Shown in pieces: positions 25,864 to 35,419 of a stretch of 64,000 nucleotides of DNA (positions are counted from its first letter, which is position 1; each line of letters begins with the position of its first letter). This DNA comes from Thermogemmatispora tikiterensis (GTDB lineage Bacteria; Chloroflexota; Ktedonobacteria; Ktedonobacterales; Ktedonobacteraceae). The stretch lies in NCBI RefSeq assembly GCF_003268475.1, contig NZ_MCIF01000002.1:1589074-1653073 (forward strand). Direction: 5' to 3'. The notes under the pieces were generated by a model, which was not told the DNA's origin, ran no database searches, and was given only the letters and a program-made list of their open reading frames with translations. Position numbers and translations under genes: made by a program.

Positions 25864-27870
25864 GGGACGCACGTGGATGGTCCGCTCATGGTCGTAGACG
25901 ACCAGGCCCGGGCCACCTCCTTTCATATGACGCACGTGACGCTGGAGCGTGTAGTCAACGGGTACGCTGCTGTTATCACGGGCCTGACTGTAATAGGCCG
26001 CCAGGCGGGCCGCCTGCTCAAGAGTACTCTGTGGCACCTGGCGGCCCGCCGCTTTGATAATGACATGGGCACCCGGCACGCCGCGAGCGTGCAACCAGAT
26101 ATCATTGCCACTCGCCTGGTGGAAGGTAACCTCCTCATTCTGCCGGCTGTTACGCCCCACCAGAATAGTGAAGCCATCGCGACTCTGGATGTAGAGCGGG
26201 ACACCTCCTCCAGGAGGTACAGCTTTTCCGCGGCCCGCCTTCTTTTTCCCCGCCTTCGCCTGTGCCTCAGAACCTTTTTTCTCATGCAGATAGCCAGCAG
26301 CCTGGATCTCGGCTTTGACCAGCTCGATCTCATCCGGCGTCTCGGCCAGCTGCAAGTCGGTAAGCAGCTGCTCTAGCGTGGCCAGCTCCGCTCGGTTGCG
26401 TTCTATTTGCTCGGGCAGAAGCGCCGCCGCCCGGCGCATCTTCTGATATCTGGCAAAAAGTCGGTTGGCGTTGCCCACAGCATCAAGACGCGGATCAAGT
26501 TCGATAGCGACCTCGGGAGGATTGTCCTGGGCTACGTCGGCGGCAAAGAGATCGGGCAGGCGAACCTGCCTCTGCCCTCGCTCTATCTCGCGTTGAAAGG
26601 TTAGCAACAGTTCACCCTGCCGACGATAGTTCTCCGCTTCAGCAAGCGCGCGCTGCTCTTCTTCCAGTGTGGCAGCGCGCCGCCGGCAGCGTTCTATCTG
26701 GGTCTGGAGCAACCTGCGTAGTGGCGCTCGTCGGCTCTCAAGAGCATCGAGCCACTCGTTACGGGCATAGAAGTCGTCGATCAGCACGTTGATCGACGGC
26801 GATTCGCGAATGCGCACCCCCTCCATCGCGCTATACTGCTCCAGCACATAGGGGGCAAAGGCCAGCGGCGTCCCTCGCGCCTCTGATTCTACTGCCGCCA
26901 CAGAGGCCGGCTCTAGACGCTCCACAAGCTGTGGACGCCAGCGGTGGGTATCATAGAGGGCAGCCAGCTCACGAATATTCCAGGCCAGTTCTTCCCATTG
27001 TTCTTGACTAAGCTCCAGCCCGGCCTCGCTGTCGCCCAGCGCGCGATAGACCGCCTCCCGCGCAAGCAAGGGGCTGAAACCAAGGAGGTGACGAACGAGA
27101 AGCTGCCAGAGCCTCGGAGCCGCCTCCTTGCGTCGCGGGGCAGTCTTGACGCCCTCTCCTCCTTCCACGGAGGCTGACTCCCCTCCCTCATTGCCGGGAA
27201 TGATGGACAGCTGGGCCGCGGTGACAGTCGTCGGCTCCAGACGCGGCAGGAGTTGACCGGCAAAGGCACGCTGCTGAGGAGGCGGCGGTACATAGGGAAC
27301 GTTCGGCATGATCACGCGATAACGGTTAATGTCTGCCCCAATGCGCTTATGACAGCCGAGAATCAAGCCCGCTTCATTGCACAGCACGATATTACTGGTG
27401 CGTCCCATGATCTCAGCAATCAGGCGCAGTCGCTGATAGCTGACCGTTGGCCCCTGTCTGGCGTGCTCAGCCTGCTCCTCCGCCTCCACGGCAGGCGCTT
27501 TATCTTCATTGTCACGCCAGACCCGCGCCCGAAAGATCAGATGAAGCACACGCTCCCAGCGCGGCTGCTCGACGGCCTCAAGGCGCGCCCCCTCTAGATA
27601 TTTGCGTAGCAGCATCACAAAGGGTGGGGGCTCCGGTACTGCGCGCGGCGGTTTGCGCAGCGTCAGATGCAAGCGCGCCAGCTGCGGATGGGCAGACAGA
27701 TAGAGCCAGCGCTTCTGCCCTTTCTCGTCCTCGCCTGCCCGCGGCGGACAGTAGCACTCGATAGCAATGGAATGTTCTGTAGGCGGGATAATTGTCTCAA
27801 CACGCGCACCAGTTAAGAGCACGCGCAACTCATCAGCGACAGCAGCAAGGGTGATGGCGTCGACATACAT
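25849..27870 (-). CDS. rqcH: NFACT-family protein RqcH (Rqc2 homologue)
   Basis: 673 residues from ATG 27870 (GAGG site upstream); the frame is open 66 bases further, but that part is unlikely coding. The order is an NFACT-N domain (about 1-300, starting MYVDAITLAAVADEL), a middle coiled coil (about 380-500) and the NFACT-R domain (about 560-640), with DIWLHARGVPGAHVII and the VPVDYTLQRHVRHMKGGGPG end motif. RqcH binds stalled large ribosomal subunits and recruits Ala-tRNA to add C-terminal Ala tails. The annotation fibronectin-binding protein is an older name. A promoter is seen just upstream. Confidence 0.93.
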   Translation of the reverse strand: MYVDAITLAAVADELRVLLTGARVETIIPPTEHSIAIECYCPPRAGEDEKGQKRWLYLSAHPQLARLHLTLRKPPRAVPEPPPFVMLLRKYLEGARLEAVEQPRWERVLHLIFRARVWRDNEDKAPAVEAEEQAEHARQGPTVSYQRLRLIAEIMGRTSNIVLCNEAGLILGCHKRIGADINRYRVIMPNVPYVPPPPQQRAFAGQLLPRLEPTTVTAAQLSIIPGNEGGESASVEGGEGVKTAPRRKEAAPRLWQLLVRHLLGFSPLLAREAVYRALGDSEAGLELSQEQWEELAWNIRELAALYDTHRWRPQLVERLEPASVAAVESEARGTPLAFAPYVLEQYSAMEGVRIRESPSINVLIDDFYARNEWLDALESRRAPLRRLLQTQIERCRRRAATLEEEQRALAEAENYRRQGELLLTFQREIERGQRQVRLPDLFAADVAQDNPPEVAIELDPRLDAVGNANRLFARYQKMRRAAALLPEQIERNRAELATLEQLLTDLQLAETPDEIELVKAEIQAAGYLHEKKGSEAQAKAGKKKAGRGKAVPPGGGVPLYIQSRDGFTILVGRNSRQNEEVTFHQASGNDIWLHARGVPGAHVIIKAAGRQVPQSTLEQAARLAAYYSQARDNSSVPVDYTLQRHVRHMKGGGPGLVVYDHERTIHVRPSAFT

Positions 27871-27915
27871 GCGAGAAACCTCACCGGTGGCTATAGCGTT
27901 TCGGGATATTGTACA

Positions 27916-27924
27916 ATTATAGCA
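27916..27924 (-). promoter_or_regulatory. Extended -10 promoter of rqcH
   Basis: Minus strand TGCTATAAT, about 45 bases before the rqcH ATG. No clear -35. The remaining bases to gmk (28384) show no gene and no plus-strand promoter that I can call. Confidence 0.5.
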
Positions 27925-28384
27925 GTCCTGGTTCATCCCTTACGCCGGGCAGGCGCCAGGGAGAGCAGAGCGGCCCCTCCTTCGCGCAGCCTTCTTCGCA
28001 AGCGTTGTGCTCCCGGGAAGCCTCATCTGCGCGTCGCGATGCCCGCGTAGCCAGTTGAGCGATCGCTTTATCTGGTCGGCTCGGTTGCCCGAGCGGCCAG
28101 GGGCTCACTTTGTCAGCCCCCTCCGAGCGGCAGTTGTCAGGCAGGGGATCTCAGCCACCCGCCTGCGCAGGCCATGAGCAATCACAAACGCCAATACACC
28201 AGCAGACAGGGACGTCCATCACAACCCACTAGTCAGGTCACTCTCCAGGGAAGGAGGAGCCTCTTCTCTGCATTGCTGGCCCTGCACTGCGTGGGAGAAG
28301 CGGATCAGCTCAGGCGACCTGCCAGGGATACACCTTGGGACAGCAGCACAGCGGAGCATAGCACAGCCGAGCGGGAAAAGCAGC

Positions 28385-29035
28385 ATGCACCTTGAGATGG
28401 AGCCTACAGCCGAGAGAGAGAGCACCACACTCCGGCCAGCGGAGAAGCAAGGACTGCTCTTTGTGTTGTCCGCACCCTCGGGGACAGGCAAGGATAGCGT
28501 CATCGAGGCGTTGAAGCGGCAAGGTATGGACTTTCATGTGGTGACCTCGGTGACAACTCGCGCTCCCCGACCTGGGGAGAGCGAGGGCCATCCTTATCAT
28601 TTTATCAGCTACGAGGAATTTCAGCAGCTTGTGGTCAACGACGAGCTGATCGAGTATGCCAATGTTCATGGCAACTGGTACGGGCAGCCCCGACGCCAGA
28701 TTAAGGAAAACCTGGCAGCAGGTCGCGATGTCCTGCTCAAGGTTGATGTGCAGGGTGCCGCCACCATTCGGCGCAAGATTCCCCAGGCCATCCTTATCTT
28801 CCTGGCCCCCGAGACGCAGGAAGAGCTGGCTCAGCGCTTGAGCCGGCGACAGACCGAAAACGCGGAGCAATTCCGCCGGCGTCTCGCCGATGCGGCCAAC
28901 GAGCTGGCCCAGTACCACTGGTACGATTATCTGGTCATTAACCGCGAGGGCCAGCTTGCCCAGGCGGTCGAGCAGGTTCGGGCGATTATGATCGCTGAAC
29001 ATTGCCGAGTCCAACCGCGTTATGTAGAACTCTAA
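28385..29035 (+). CDS. gmk: Guanylate kinase
   Basis: 216 residues. The P-loop is APSGTGKDS (residues 30-38); the family usually has GPSGxGK, so the first Gly is replaced by Ala and a Lys-Asp pair follows. The GMP-binding segment SVTTRAPRPGE and the lid (RLSRRQTE) are present. It phosphorylates GMP to GDP. ATG 28385 has a weak ribosome site; ATG 28397 (fifth residue) is a possible alternative. glpX follows closely. An extra N-terminal tail of about 20 residues precedes the core. Confidence 0.96.
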   Translation: MHLEMEPTAERESTTLRPAEKQGLLFVLSAPSGTGKDSVIEALKRQGMDFHVVTSVTTRAPRPGESEGHPYHFISYEEFQQLVVNDELIEYANVHGNWYGQPRRQIKENLAAGRDVLLKVDVQGAATIRRKIPQAILIFLAPETQEELAQRLSRRQTENAEQFRRRLADAANELAQYHWYDYLVINREGQLAQAVEQVRAIMIAEHCRVQPRYVEL

Positions 29036-29065
29036 GGCAGCTTCAGACGTTTGAGAGGAGGCCGT

Positions 29066-30082
29066 ATGATGAATATACGTTTTGAGCAATCCGGTACCAA
29101 AGAGCGTAACTTAGCAATGGAGCTGGTACGTGTTACCGAGGCAGCAGCCCTGAGCGCAGGCCGCTGGATGGGGCGGGGAGATAAGGAGAAGGCCGATCAG
29201 GCCGCCGTGGACGCCATGCGCCAGGCCCTTGATGGCGTGGACATGGATGGCGTCGTCGTCATCGGTGAAGGCGAGAAGGACGAGGCGCCCATGCTCTATA
29301 TCGGAGAGCGCGTCGGAAACGGCTCTCCACCGCAAGTGGATGTCGCGGTCGATCCGATCGATGGCACACGCCTGCTCTCCCTGGGCCTGCCAGGCGCGCT
29401 GGCGGTCGTTGCTACCGCTGAGCGCGGCACCATGTACTCTGCACCGCCCGGAGTCTTCTATATGGAGAAAATCGCCGTCGGTCCCGCGGCTAAGGATGTC
29501 ATCGACATCAACGCCCCAGTGGCCGTGAACCTGGAGCGAATCGCCCGGGCTAAGGACGCTCAGATCGACGACTTGACGGTGATCATTCTGGATCGACCGC
29601 GCCATCAGGAGATCATCCGCCAGATTCGCCAGGCAGGGGCTCGCATCCGCCTGATCAGCGATGGCGACGTGGCCGCGGCGATTCTGGCCGCTATGGAAGA
29701 CTACCGCGGCGTCGATGTCTTAATGGGAATTGGCGGCGCTCCGGAGGCCGTGCTGGCCGCAGCTGCTATTAAGTGCCTGGGCGGCGCGATGCAGTGCAAG
29801 GTGTGGCCACGCTCAGATGAGGAGCGTGAGAAATTCAAAGCCGAAGGCATCGACCTCGATCAGGTCTTGACCATCGATGATCTGGTGCACAGTAACGATG
29901 TCTCATTTGCGGCCACGGGCATTACCAGCGGCGAGCTGCTCGATGGCGTCCAGTACTTCGGCTGGGGCGCTCGCACCTCCTCTATTATGATGCGCTCGCG
30001 CTCTGGCACCGTGCGCTATATCCAGGCACGCCATAAGTGGCGCCGTGGCCTGGGCGCTTCTCAAGCTCAGACAGCACGCTAG
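29066..30082 (+). CDS. glpX: Fructose-1,6-bisphosphatase class II (GlpX)
   Basis: 338 residues from ATG 29066, placed right after GAGAGGAGG; an in-frame TTG at 29051 overlaps that site and is unlikely. Diagnostic motifs are [24 protein letters not shown] and [14 protein letters not shown]. It removes the 1-phosphate of fructose-1,6-bisphosphate in gluconeogenesis (some members also act on sedoheptulose-1,7-bisphosphate). It is 30 bases after gmk, likely co-transcribed. Confidence 0.97.
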   Translation: MMNIRFEQSGTKERNLAMELVRVTEAAALSAGRWMGRGDKEKADQAAVDAMRQALDGVDMDGVVVIGEGEKDEAPMLYIGERVGNGSPPQVDVAVDPIDGTRLLSLGLPGALAVVATAERGTMYSAPPGVFYMEKIAVGPAAKDVIDINAPVAVNLERIARAKDAQIDDLTVIILDRPRHQEIIRQIRQAGARIRLISDGDVAAAILAAMEDYRGVDVLMGIGGAPEAVLAAAAIKCLGGAMQCKVWPRSDEEREKFKAEGIDLDQVLTIDDLVHSNDVSFAATGITSGELLDGVQYFGWGARTSSIMMRSRSGTVRYIQARHKWRRGLGASQAQTAR

Positions 30083-30312
30083 CCAGCGCTCTCACCCCTG
30101 ATGCGCTGCAGAGCAGCGCTCCCCATTCCTTCAACTCTCGCCCTCTCCCGCCCACGACTGACCTTCAGTCAACTTATCGTCTCAACAAGCAGGCGAGTGG
30201 AATGGGGGCGCTGCCCCCTCGCTACAGGCACCTCCTGGCCCCCTCCAGCCCTTGCCTGTATGTAACCTCCCGGCGTATTGTCCCTAGAGAGACAGGCCAA
30301 GAGACGGAGCCG

Positions 30313-30334
30313 CCTCGCCTGCTCACAGGCGAGG
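30313..30334 (+). terminator. Hairpin between glpX and the cupredoxin gene
   Basis: CCTCGCCTG and CAGGCGAGG form a perfect 9-bp stem with a CTCA loop. There is no clear T-run, so it may be a terminator for gmk-glpX or a leader hairpin for the cupredoxin gene. The rest of the 300-base gap is empty. Confidence 0.4.
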
Positions 30335-30382
30335 TGTATCCCTTCACTAATATCATTCATTAAGCGGAATAAGGAGCACAAT

Positions 30383-30907
30383 ATGCTTTTCAAACCTCTG
30401 CGCCAGATACTGGCACTTCATGACGATGAGCACGGCTCAGGCAGGCAGCGCCAGCGAGCCGGAGCCTGGCTTCTCTTGCTCGGGATGGCCGTTCTTGTCA
30501 CCTTGCTCGTGGCAGCTTGCGGCAACGGAAGTCCCTCCACTGGCAGCGGGATCACTCCGACAGCCAGCAGCAGTCAGCCCACGTCCAGCCCATCCCCGAC
30601 CACGACGCCCCAAACCACTCAGTCAGCCTCCGGCACTGCTGCTACCGTGCAAGTGCAGATTATTGAGCAGAACGATCGCTACCAGTTCTCACCACAGACA
30701 CTGGCCATCAAGAAAGGGACACGGGTCGCATGGCTCAACAAATCGGATGCGCCGCATACCGTCACGAGCAATAATGGAGCCTTCTCCGCCTCTGGCACCA
30801 TTGGGGAGGGTGCGACCTTCACCTTGCTCTTCACCACAGCGGGGACCTATCAGTACCACTGCAGCATTCATACCTACATGACAGCCACCATCATCGTGAC
30901 CGCCTGA
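30383..30907 (+). CDS. Cupredoxin (plastocyanin/azurin-like) lipoprotein
   Basis: 174 residues from ATG 30383 (AAGGAG site). A signal peptide ends in LLVAAC, so lipid-anchored Cys46. A Ser/Thr/Pro linker (50-85) leads to the copper domain. The type-1 ligands are His125 (APHTV), then Cys160, His163 and Met166 in YHCSIHTYM. It has the same architecture as the lipoprotein at 8170-8619 but low overall similarity outside the copper loops. A likely extracytoplasmic electron carrier; its redox partners are not in the window. Confidence 0.9.
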   Translation: MLFKPLRQILALHDDEHGSGRQRQRAGAWLLLLGMAVLVTLLVAACGNGSPSTGSGITPTASSSQPTSSPSPTTTPQTTQSASGTAATVQVQIIEQNDRYQFSPQTLAIKKGTRVAWLNKSDAPHTVTSNNGAFSASGTIGEGATFTLLFTTAGTYQYHCSIHTYMTATIIVTA

Positions 30908-31169
30908 CGAGCCGCGCGAGCGGGCAAGGGGAGCCGAGCCACCGAGAAGCGGAGACAGGCGCCACGAGTAAGGAAGCCAGGGGCTCGTTTCAAGCTCCCG
31001 CCTCAACAGTGGAGGAGATGCCAGCCACTGACGAAGCGAAGAACGGCGTTCAGAAGCGAGCCTCATCAGCCACCTGGCAGCGTCCATCTCATGAGGGCAG
31101 CGAGCGCTTGCAAATGCCTGTCTCTCGATCTCGAGTGGACGGAGCGATGGGCCGGGCCGGCCTCTCCGC

Positions 31170-32255
31170 TCAGAGGCGCTGGAGCTTCTCGATCACCGCA
31201 TCAGCTACCTGGGAAGTACCGACCGCTGTCGGATCATCGGGGCGCGGCTTCAGGTCGTAGGTAACGTTTTTTCCTTCAGCGATCACTTGAGCAATGGCCC
31301 TCTCTAGTCGATTGGCCGCTTCCTTCTCACCCAAATGACGCAGCATCAGTACACCGGAAAACATCATGGCCATCGGATTGACCTTATTCTGACCGGCATA
31401 CTTTGGGGCACTGCCATGCACCGGCTCAAAGACAGCGTACTGGTTGCCAATGTTGGCCCCGGGCGCCACACCTAGCCCACCAATCAGACCCGCCGACAGA
31501 TCGGAGACGATATCTCCGTAGAGATTGGGAAGCACCAGGACATCGTATTGCTCTGGTTTCTGTACGAGCTGCATACAAATATTGTCAACAATGCGATCTT
31601 CAAACTGGATATCGGGATACTCGCGGGCCACCTCCTGGGCAGTGGCGAGAAAGAGGCCATCGGAGAACTTCATAATATTCGCTTTATGAATAGCCGTGAC
31701 CTTGCGACGACCATGCTCACGGGCATAGTTAAAGGCAAAGCGAACAATGCGGCGACTGGCGGCCACCGAAATATACTTGAGGCTGATCGCCGATTCGGGG
31801 TCCAGGCGCGTCCCAGTTGTGCGCTCTACCAGCTCAATCAGCTCCGCCAGCTCGGACGAGCCACGCTGAAATTCAATGCCAGCATAGAGATCCTCAGTAT
31901 TCTCGCGCACAATGATCAGGTCAACATGCTCATAGCGGGAGCGGAGCCCTGGGTAGGTCTTGGCGGGGCGGACGTTGGCATACAAATCCAGCTTCTTGCG
32001 TAGTGTGACGTTGGCGCTGCGCACTCCCTTGCCAACAGGCGTGGTAATCGGTCCCTTGAGAGCTACCTTGGTGCGCTTGATCGATTCAATAACGTCTTCG
32101 GGCAGGATCGTGCCCTGTTTCTCCAGGGTTTCCATGCCCGCCTGGCAGACCTCCCAGCGGAACTCTACCCCCGTCGCCTCCAGCACGCGGCGGGTTGCCG
32201 TGGTGATCTCCGGTCCGGTCCCATCTCCAGGGATGAGGGTTACCGCATGCGGCAT
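31170..32255 (-). CDS. icd: Isocitrate dehydrogenase, NAD(P)-dependent, small-subunit-length type
   Basis: 361 residues from ATG 32255 (GGAGG site); the frame is open 36 bases further. Decarboxylating dehydrogenase fold: LIPGDGTGPE at the start, ANVTLRKKLDLYANVRP in the substrate region, the catalytic HKANIMKFSDGLF segment, and NLYGDIVSDLSAGLIGGLG. This pattern fits isocitrate rather than isopropylmalate dehydrogenase, because of the Ser/Asn-type substrate loop and NIMK. NAD versus NADP cannot be settled by eye. A TATAAT with extended -10 (32314-32322) lies upstream on the minus strand. Confidence 0.88.
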   Translation of the reverse strand: MPHAVTLIPGDGTGPEITTATRRVLEATGVEFRWEVCQAGMETLEKQGTILPEDVIESIKRTKVALKGPITTPVGKGVRSANVTLRKKLDLYANVRPAKTYPGLRSRYEHVDLIIVRENTEDLYAGIEFQRGSSELAELIELVERTTGTRLDPESAISLKYISVAASRRIVRFAFNYAREHGRRKVTAIHKANIMKFSDGLFLATAQEVAREYPDIQFEDRIVDNICMQLVQKPEQYDVLVLPNLYGDIVSDLSAGLIGGLGVAPGANIGNQYAVFEPVHGSAPKYAGQNKVNPMAMMFSGVLMLRHLGEKEAANRLERAIAQVIAEGKNVTYDLKPRPDDPTAVGTSQVADAVIEKLQRL

Positions 32256-32313
32256 GAAGTCCTCCAGAACTGCAGAGTTTGTTCGTAGCAAAGAGGTTGA
32301 GCAATCATGTAGA

Positions 32314-32322
32314 GATTATAGC
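32314..32322 (-). promoter_or_regulatory. Extended -10 promoter of the isocitrate dehydrogenase gene
   Basis: Minus strand TGCTATAAT; no good -35. It gives the gene a start independent of topA, which lies upstream on the same strand. Confidence 0.5.
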
Positions 32323-32525
32323 ACGAGTGCCAGCCGTAAGCCCACCTGTGCTACCAGGCAGGACTGAGCGGGAACGGGCGCCCTGGAGGTATGGGAAGAG
32401 CAAGGGAATGCCCTTAGCGCTGATCCGACTCAGCAGGCGTGGCAGCCAACGATGCACTCGCCGCCTTGGTGGCCCTGGCAGTTGTTGCCTCTGTTGCCTT
32501 AGCTGTCCGTTTATTGCTGCCTTTG

Positions 32526-35021
32526 CTATTCTTCGCAGATTCTTTGCTTCTTTTTCTGCTTATCAGTTCCCTTACTCTCGCTTTTACCAGTCGCAGCTTT
32601 AGTTGTGCTCCGTCTCTGCCCGCTGCTCCTGGCATTCCCATTGGAGGTAGCATGAGAGGCTGAACGGGTCCGCCTGCTCTTAGCTCTGACGGTTGTGGAG
32701 AGGGGCAGCTCCCCGGCTGCCGAAGGCGCCTCTGTCGTCTCCGTCGCTCCATTCAGAGAGGGACTGGCCTCCGCGCCTGACTCCGTACTCTTCTGGGCCT
32801 TTCTGCGTCTGGACCCGGTGCTTCGCCGGGAGGAGGCCAGACCATTCTGCTGGGGCTGTTCCTCAGGATTTTGCTGCGGCAGCACGACTTCCTCGTAGCA
32901 GACCGGCTCCTGGCCGCCGCGCGGGATCACCATCAATCCACCGCAGCGAGGGCACGGCTCCGGTACCGGGCGCTCCCAAATGGCGAAATTACAGGTCGGG
33001 TAGTTGCTGCAACCATAGAACGTGCGCTTGGTCTGGCGCGTCTTACGCTCGACCAGATCGCCACCGCACTGCGGACAGAGGGCCCCGGTCTTGTTGACGA
33101 AAGAGCGCCCATAGCGGCACTCCGGGAAGCCCGAGCAGGAGATAAAACGACCGAAGCGCCCGCTGCGGATCACCAGCTTCCGGCCACACTCGGGACACAA
33201 CTCGTCCAGCTCCTCGACCGGCTTCTGCACGCGATTCATCTCAGCCTCGGCTCTGGCCACCATCTCCTTGAAGGTCTCATAGAAATCGCGCAGAAACTCG
33301 GTCCAGGACTGGCGCCCCTCCTCAACATTGTCCAGCTTCTGCTCCATATCGGCAGTAAAGCCGACATCAACGATCTCGGGGAAGTGCTTATTGAGCAGCT
33401 CGTTGATGGTTTCGCCCAGCCAGGTTGGCACAAAACGACGCTGCTCCTGGGTGACGTACCCGCGCTCCTGAATGGTTGAGATGATGGGCACATAGGTACT
33501 GGGGCGTCCGATGCCCAGTTCCTCTAGCTCTTTGATCAAGCTAGCCTCTGTATAGCGCGGCGGCGGCTGCGTAAAGTGCTGCTGCGGCTGCAGTTCATGA
33601 AGGGCCAGCACTTCGTCGACGGCGAGCAGCGGCAGTAGACGCTCTTCCTCATCGCGTGGCCAGACGGCGTAGAAACCAGGGAAGCGAAGATGGGAGCCGC
33701 TGGCCCGAAAGACGTACTGGCCTGCCACGATATCGGCGCGCACTGTGTCAAAGAGCGCCGGCGTCATAAAGCTGGCTACAAAGCGGCGCCAAATCAGACT
33801 ATAAAGCTTGTATTGGTCAGGCGTCAGATATTCTCGCACCTGCTCAGGCGTGAGCGTCACATCCGTCGGACGAATCGCCTCGTGGGCATCCTGAGCCGTG
33901 GCCTTGAGTTTGCCAACGCGCCCCGATCCGACAAAGGGCTGGCCATAGCTTTGCTCAATAAAGCGACGCACACTTGCCTTCGCTTCATCGGAGACACGCG
34001 TCGAGTCGGTGCGCATGTAGGTAATCAGTCCCTGTGAGCCACGTGGTCCCAGCTCAATACCTTCGTAGAGCTGCTGAGCCAGACTCATCGTCTTCTTGGG
34101 CTTAAAGTAGAGGCGCGACGAAGCATCCTGCTGCATGGTGCTGGTCGTATAGGGGAGTGGCGGCTGACGACGCACCTCACGCTGGATCAGGCGCCAAACC
34201 GAGAAGCTCGCCCCACCTAGCTCGGCCAGAATGGCTTCGGCCTCTTGCTGATTGGCGATATGCAAGCGTCTCCGCGTCTCCTCAGAGCGACGCTCGTTCT
34301 CCCCCTCCGCTGATCCTTCGCCCTCCTCGCTCTCGGCTGCCCCCTCTTCCTCTCCTTCCATTGGCTGGTGACCCGCCAGCTCATTGAGGCGCGCCACTAG
34401 CGTCGCCTCAAAGCGTTCCTGCTCGCCTTGCTTGCTTAGCAGAGCGGTAATCGTCCAATACTCCTGGGGCACAAAGTCCCGAATCTGCCGCTCACGATCG
34501 CAGATCAGGCGCAAGGCGACCGACTGCACCCGCCCAGCGCTGGTGCCCGATTGCACGCGTCTCCATAGGAGGGGACTAATCTTGTAGCCCACCAGACGAT
34601 CAAGCACTCGACGCGCCTGCTGTGCATTGAATAGATCTTCATTAATAGCCCGCGGCTTCTGGATCGCCTCTTGTACAGCTTTCCGCGTAATCTCATTAAA
34701 GACAGCGCGGCGCGGATTCTTGAGTCCCAGGGTCTGCATCAGGGACCAGGCGATAAACTCCCCTTCGCGATCAGGGTCGGGGGCCAGATAGACTTCCTCG
34801 GCCTTCTTCGACGCCGCCTTCAGCTCGGCAATGACGCCCTTTCGCTCCTCGATAATTTCATACTGTGGCGCAAAATCCTTGCGCGTGTTGACGCCAAGGC
34901 CCTTCTTGGGCAGATCGATAATATGCCCCATAGAGGCGCGCACCTCGAAATCGCGCCCGAGGAACTTCTCAATGGTCTTGGCTTTTGCCGGAGACTCAAC
35001 AATGACAAGCTTCTTTGCCAT
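32526..35021 (-). CDS. topA: DNA topoisomerase I (type IA)
   Basis: 831 residues. The Toprim domain has VIVESPAKAKTIEKFLG at the N-terminus and APDPDREGE (residues 80-88). The catalytic Tyr335 is in ITYMRTDSTR. An acidic insert (about 221-249, mostly Glu, Gly and Ser) splits the core. At least three C-terminal zinc ribbons (CPECG, CPQCGG, CPRCGG types) are followed by a long low-complexity Ser/Thr/Arg/Lys tail of about 120 residues. It relaxes negative supercoils by single-strand passage. The basic tail probably adds DNA contact. Confidence 0.97.
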   Translation of the reverse strand: MAKKLVIVESPAKAKTIEKFLGRDFEVRASMGHIIDLPKKGLGVNTRKDFAPQYEIIEERKGVIAELKAASKKAEEVYLAPDPDREGEFIAWSLMQTLGLKNPRRAVFNEITRKAVQEAIQKPRAINEDLFNAQQARRVLDRLVGYKISPLLWRRVQSGTSAGRVQSVALRLICDRERQIRDFVPQEYWTITALLSKQGEQERFEATLVARLNELAGHQPMEGEEEGAAESEEGEGSAEGENERRSEETRRRLHIANQQEAEAILAELGGASFSVWRLIQREVRRQPPLPYTTSTMQQDASSRLYFKPKKTMSLAQQLYEGIELGPRGSQGLITYMRTDSTRVSDEAKASVRRFIEQSYGQPFVGSGRVGKLKATAQDAHEAIRPTDVTLTPEQVREYLTPDQYKLYSLIWRRFVASFMTPALFDTVRADIVAGQYVFRASGSHLRFPGFYAVWPRDEEERLLPLLAVDEVLALHELQPQQHFTQPPPRYTEASLIKELEELGIGRPSTYVPIISTIQERGYVTQEQRRFVPTWLGETINELLNKHFPEIVDVGFTADMEQKLDNVEEGRQSWTEFLRDFYETFKEMVARAEAEMNRVQKPVEELDELCPECGRKLVIRSGRFGRFISCSGFPECRYGRSFVNKTGALCPQCGGDLVERKTRQTKRTFYGCSNYPTCNFAIWERPVPEPCPRCGGLMVIPRGGQEPVCYEEVVLPQQNPEEQPQQNGLASSRRSTGSRRRKAQKSTESGAEASPSLNGATETTEAPSAAGELPLSTTVRAKSRRTRSASHATSNGNARSSGQRRSTTKAATGKSESKGTDKQKKKQRICEE

Positions 35022-35289
35022 TAATCAACCTGTACCTGATTTGCAGATGTTGTCCTGTTGAACGCCAGGTGAGCCGTTCAATCTCACAGGATAGGATAGC
35101 ACACGTTGACAAGAGGGGTGACAAACCGGACTACCGGTCAACGGCTTCCAGAGCCTGCCACTTCTCTCTCCTCTCATTACGTATCCTTTCTGAGTGAGAT
35201 AACACAAGACAGCCCCCCGATCTTCCCCCAACCGCCAGAGCGAGTGACCTCAGTTTCCTGCGCGCGCTGGCCATCTTTCCCGCCAGGAG

Positions 35290-35295
35290 TACAAT
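35290..35295 (+). promoter_or_regulatory. Possible -10 element upstream of the GH113-like gene
   Basis: TACAAT about 125 bases before the ATG; no convincing -35. Confidence 0.25.
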
Positions 35296-35419
35296 AGTGG
35301 AGAATCCGCCCTTCCGCCGCTCTTCCTCTACAAGGGTAGCTCTGGCTCTCTACCTCACGAGACGAGCGTAAGAGCGCGGAAGGAGAGCGCGGGCAGAAGA
35401 TGGATGGGAGGGTTGATAG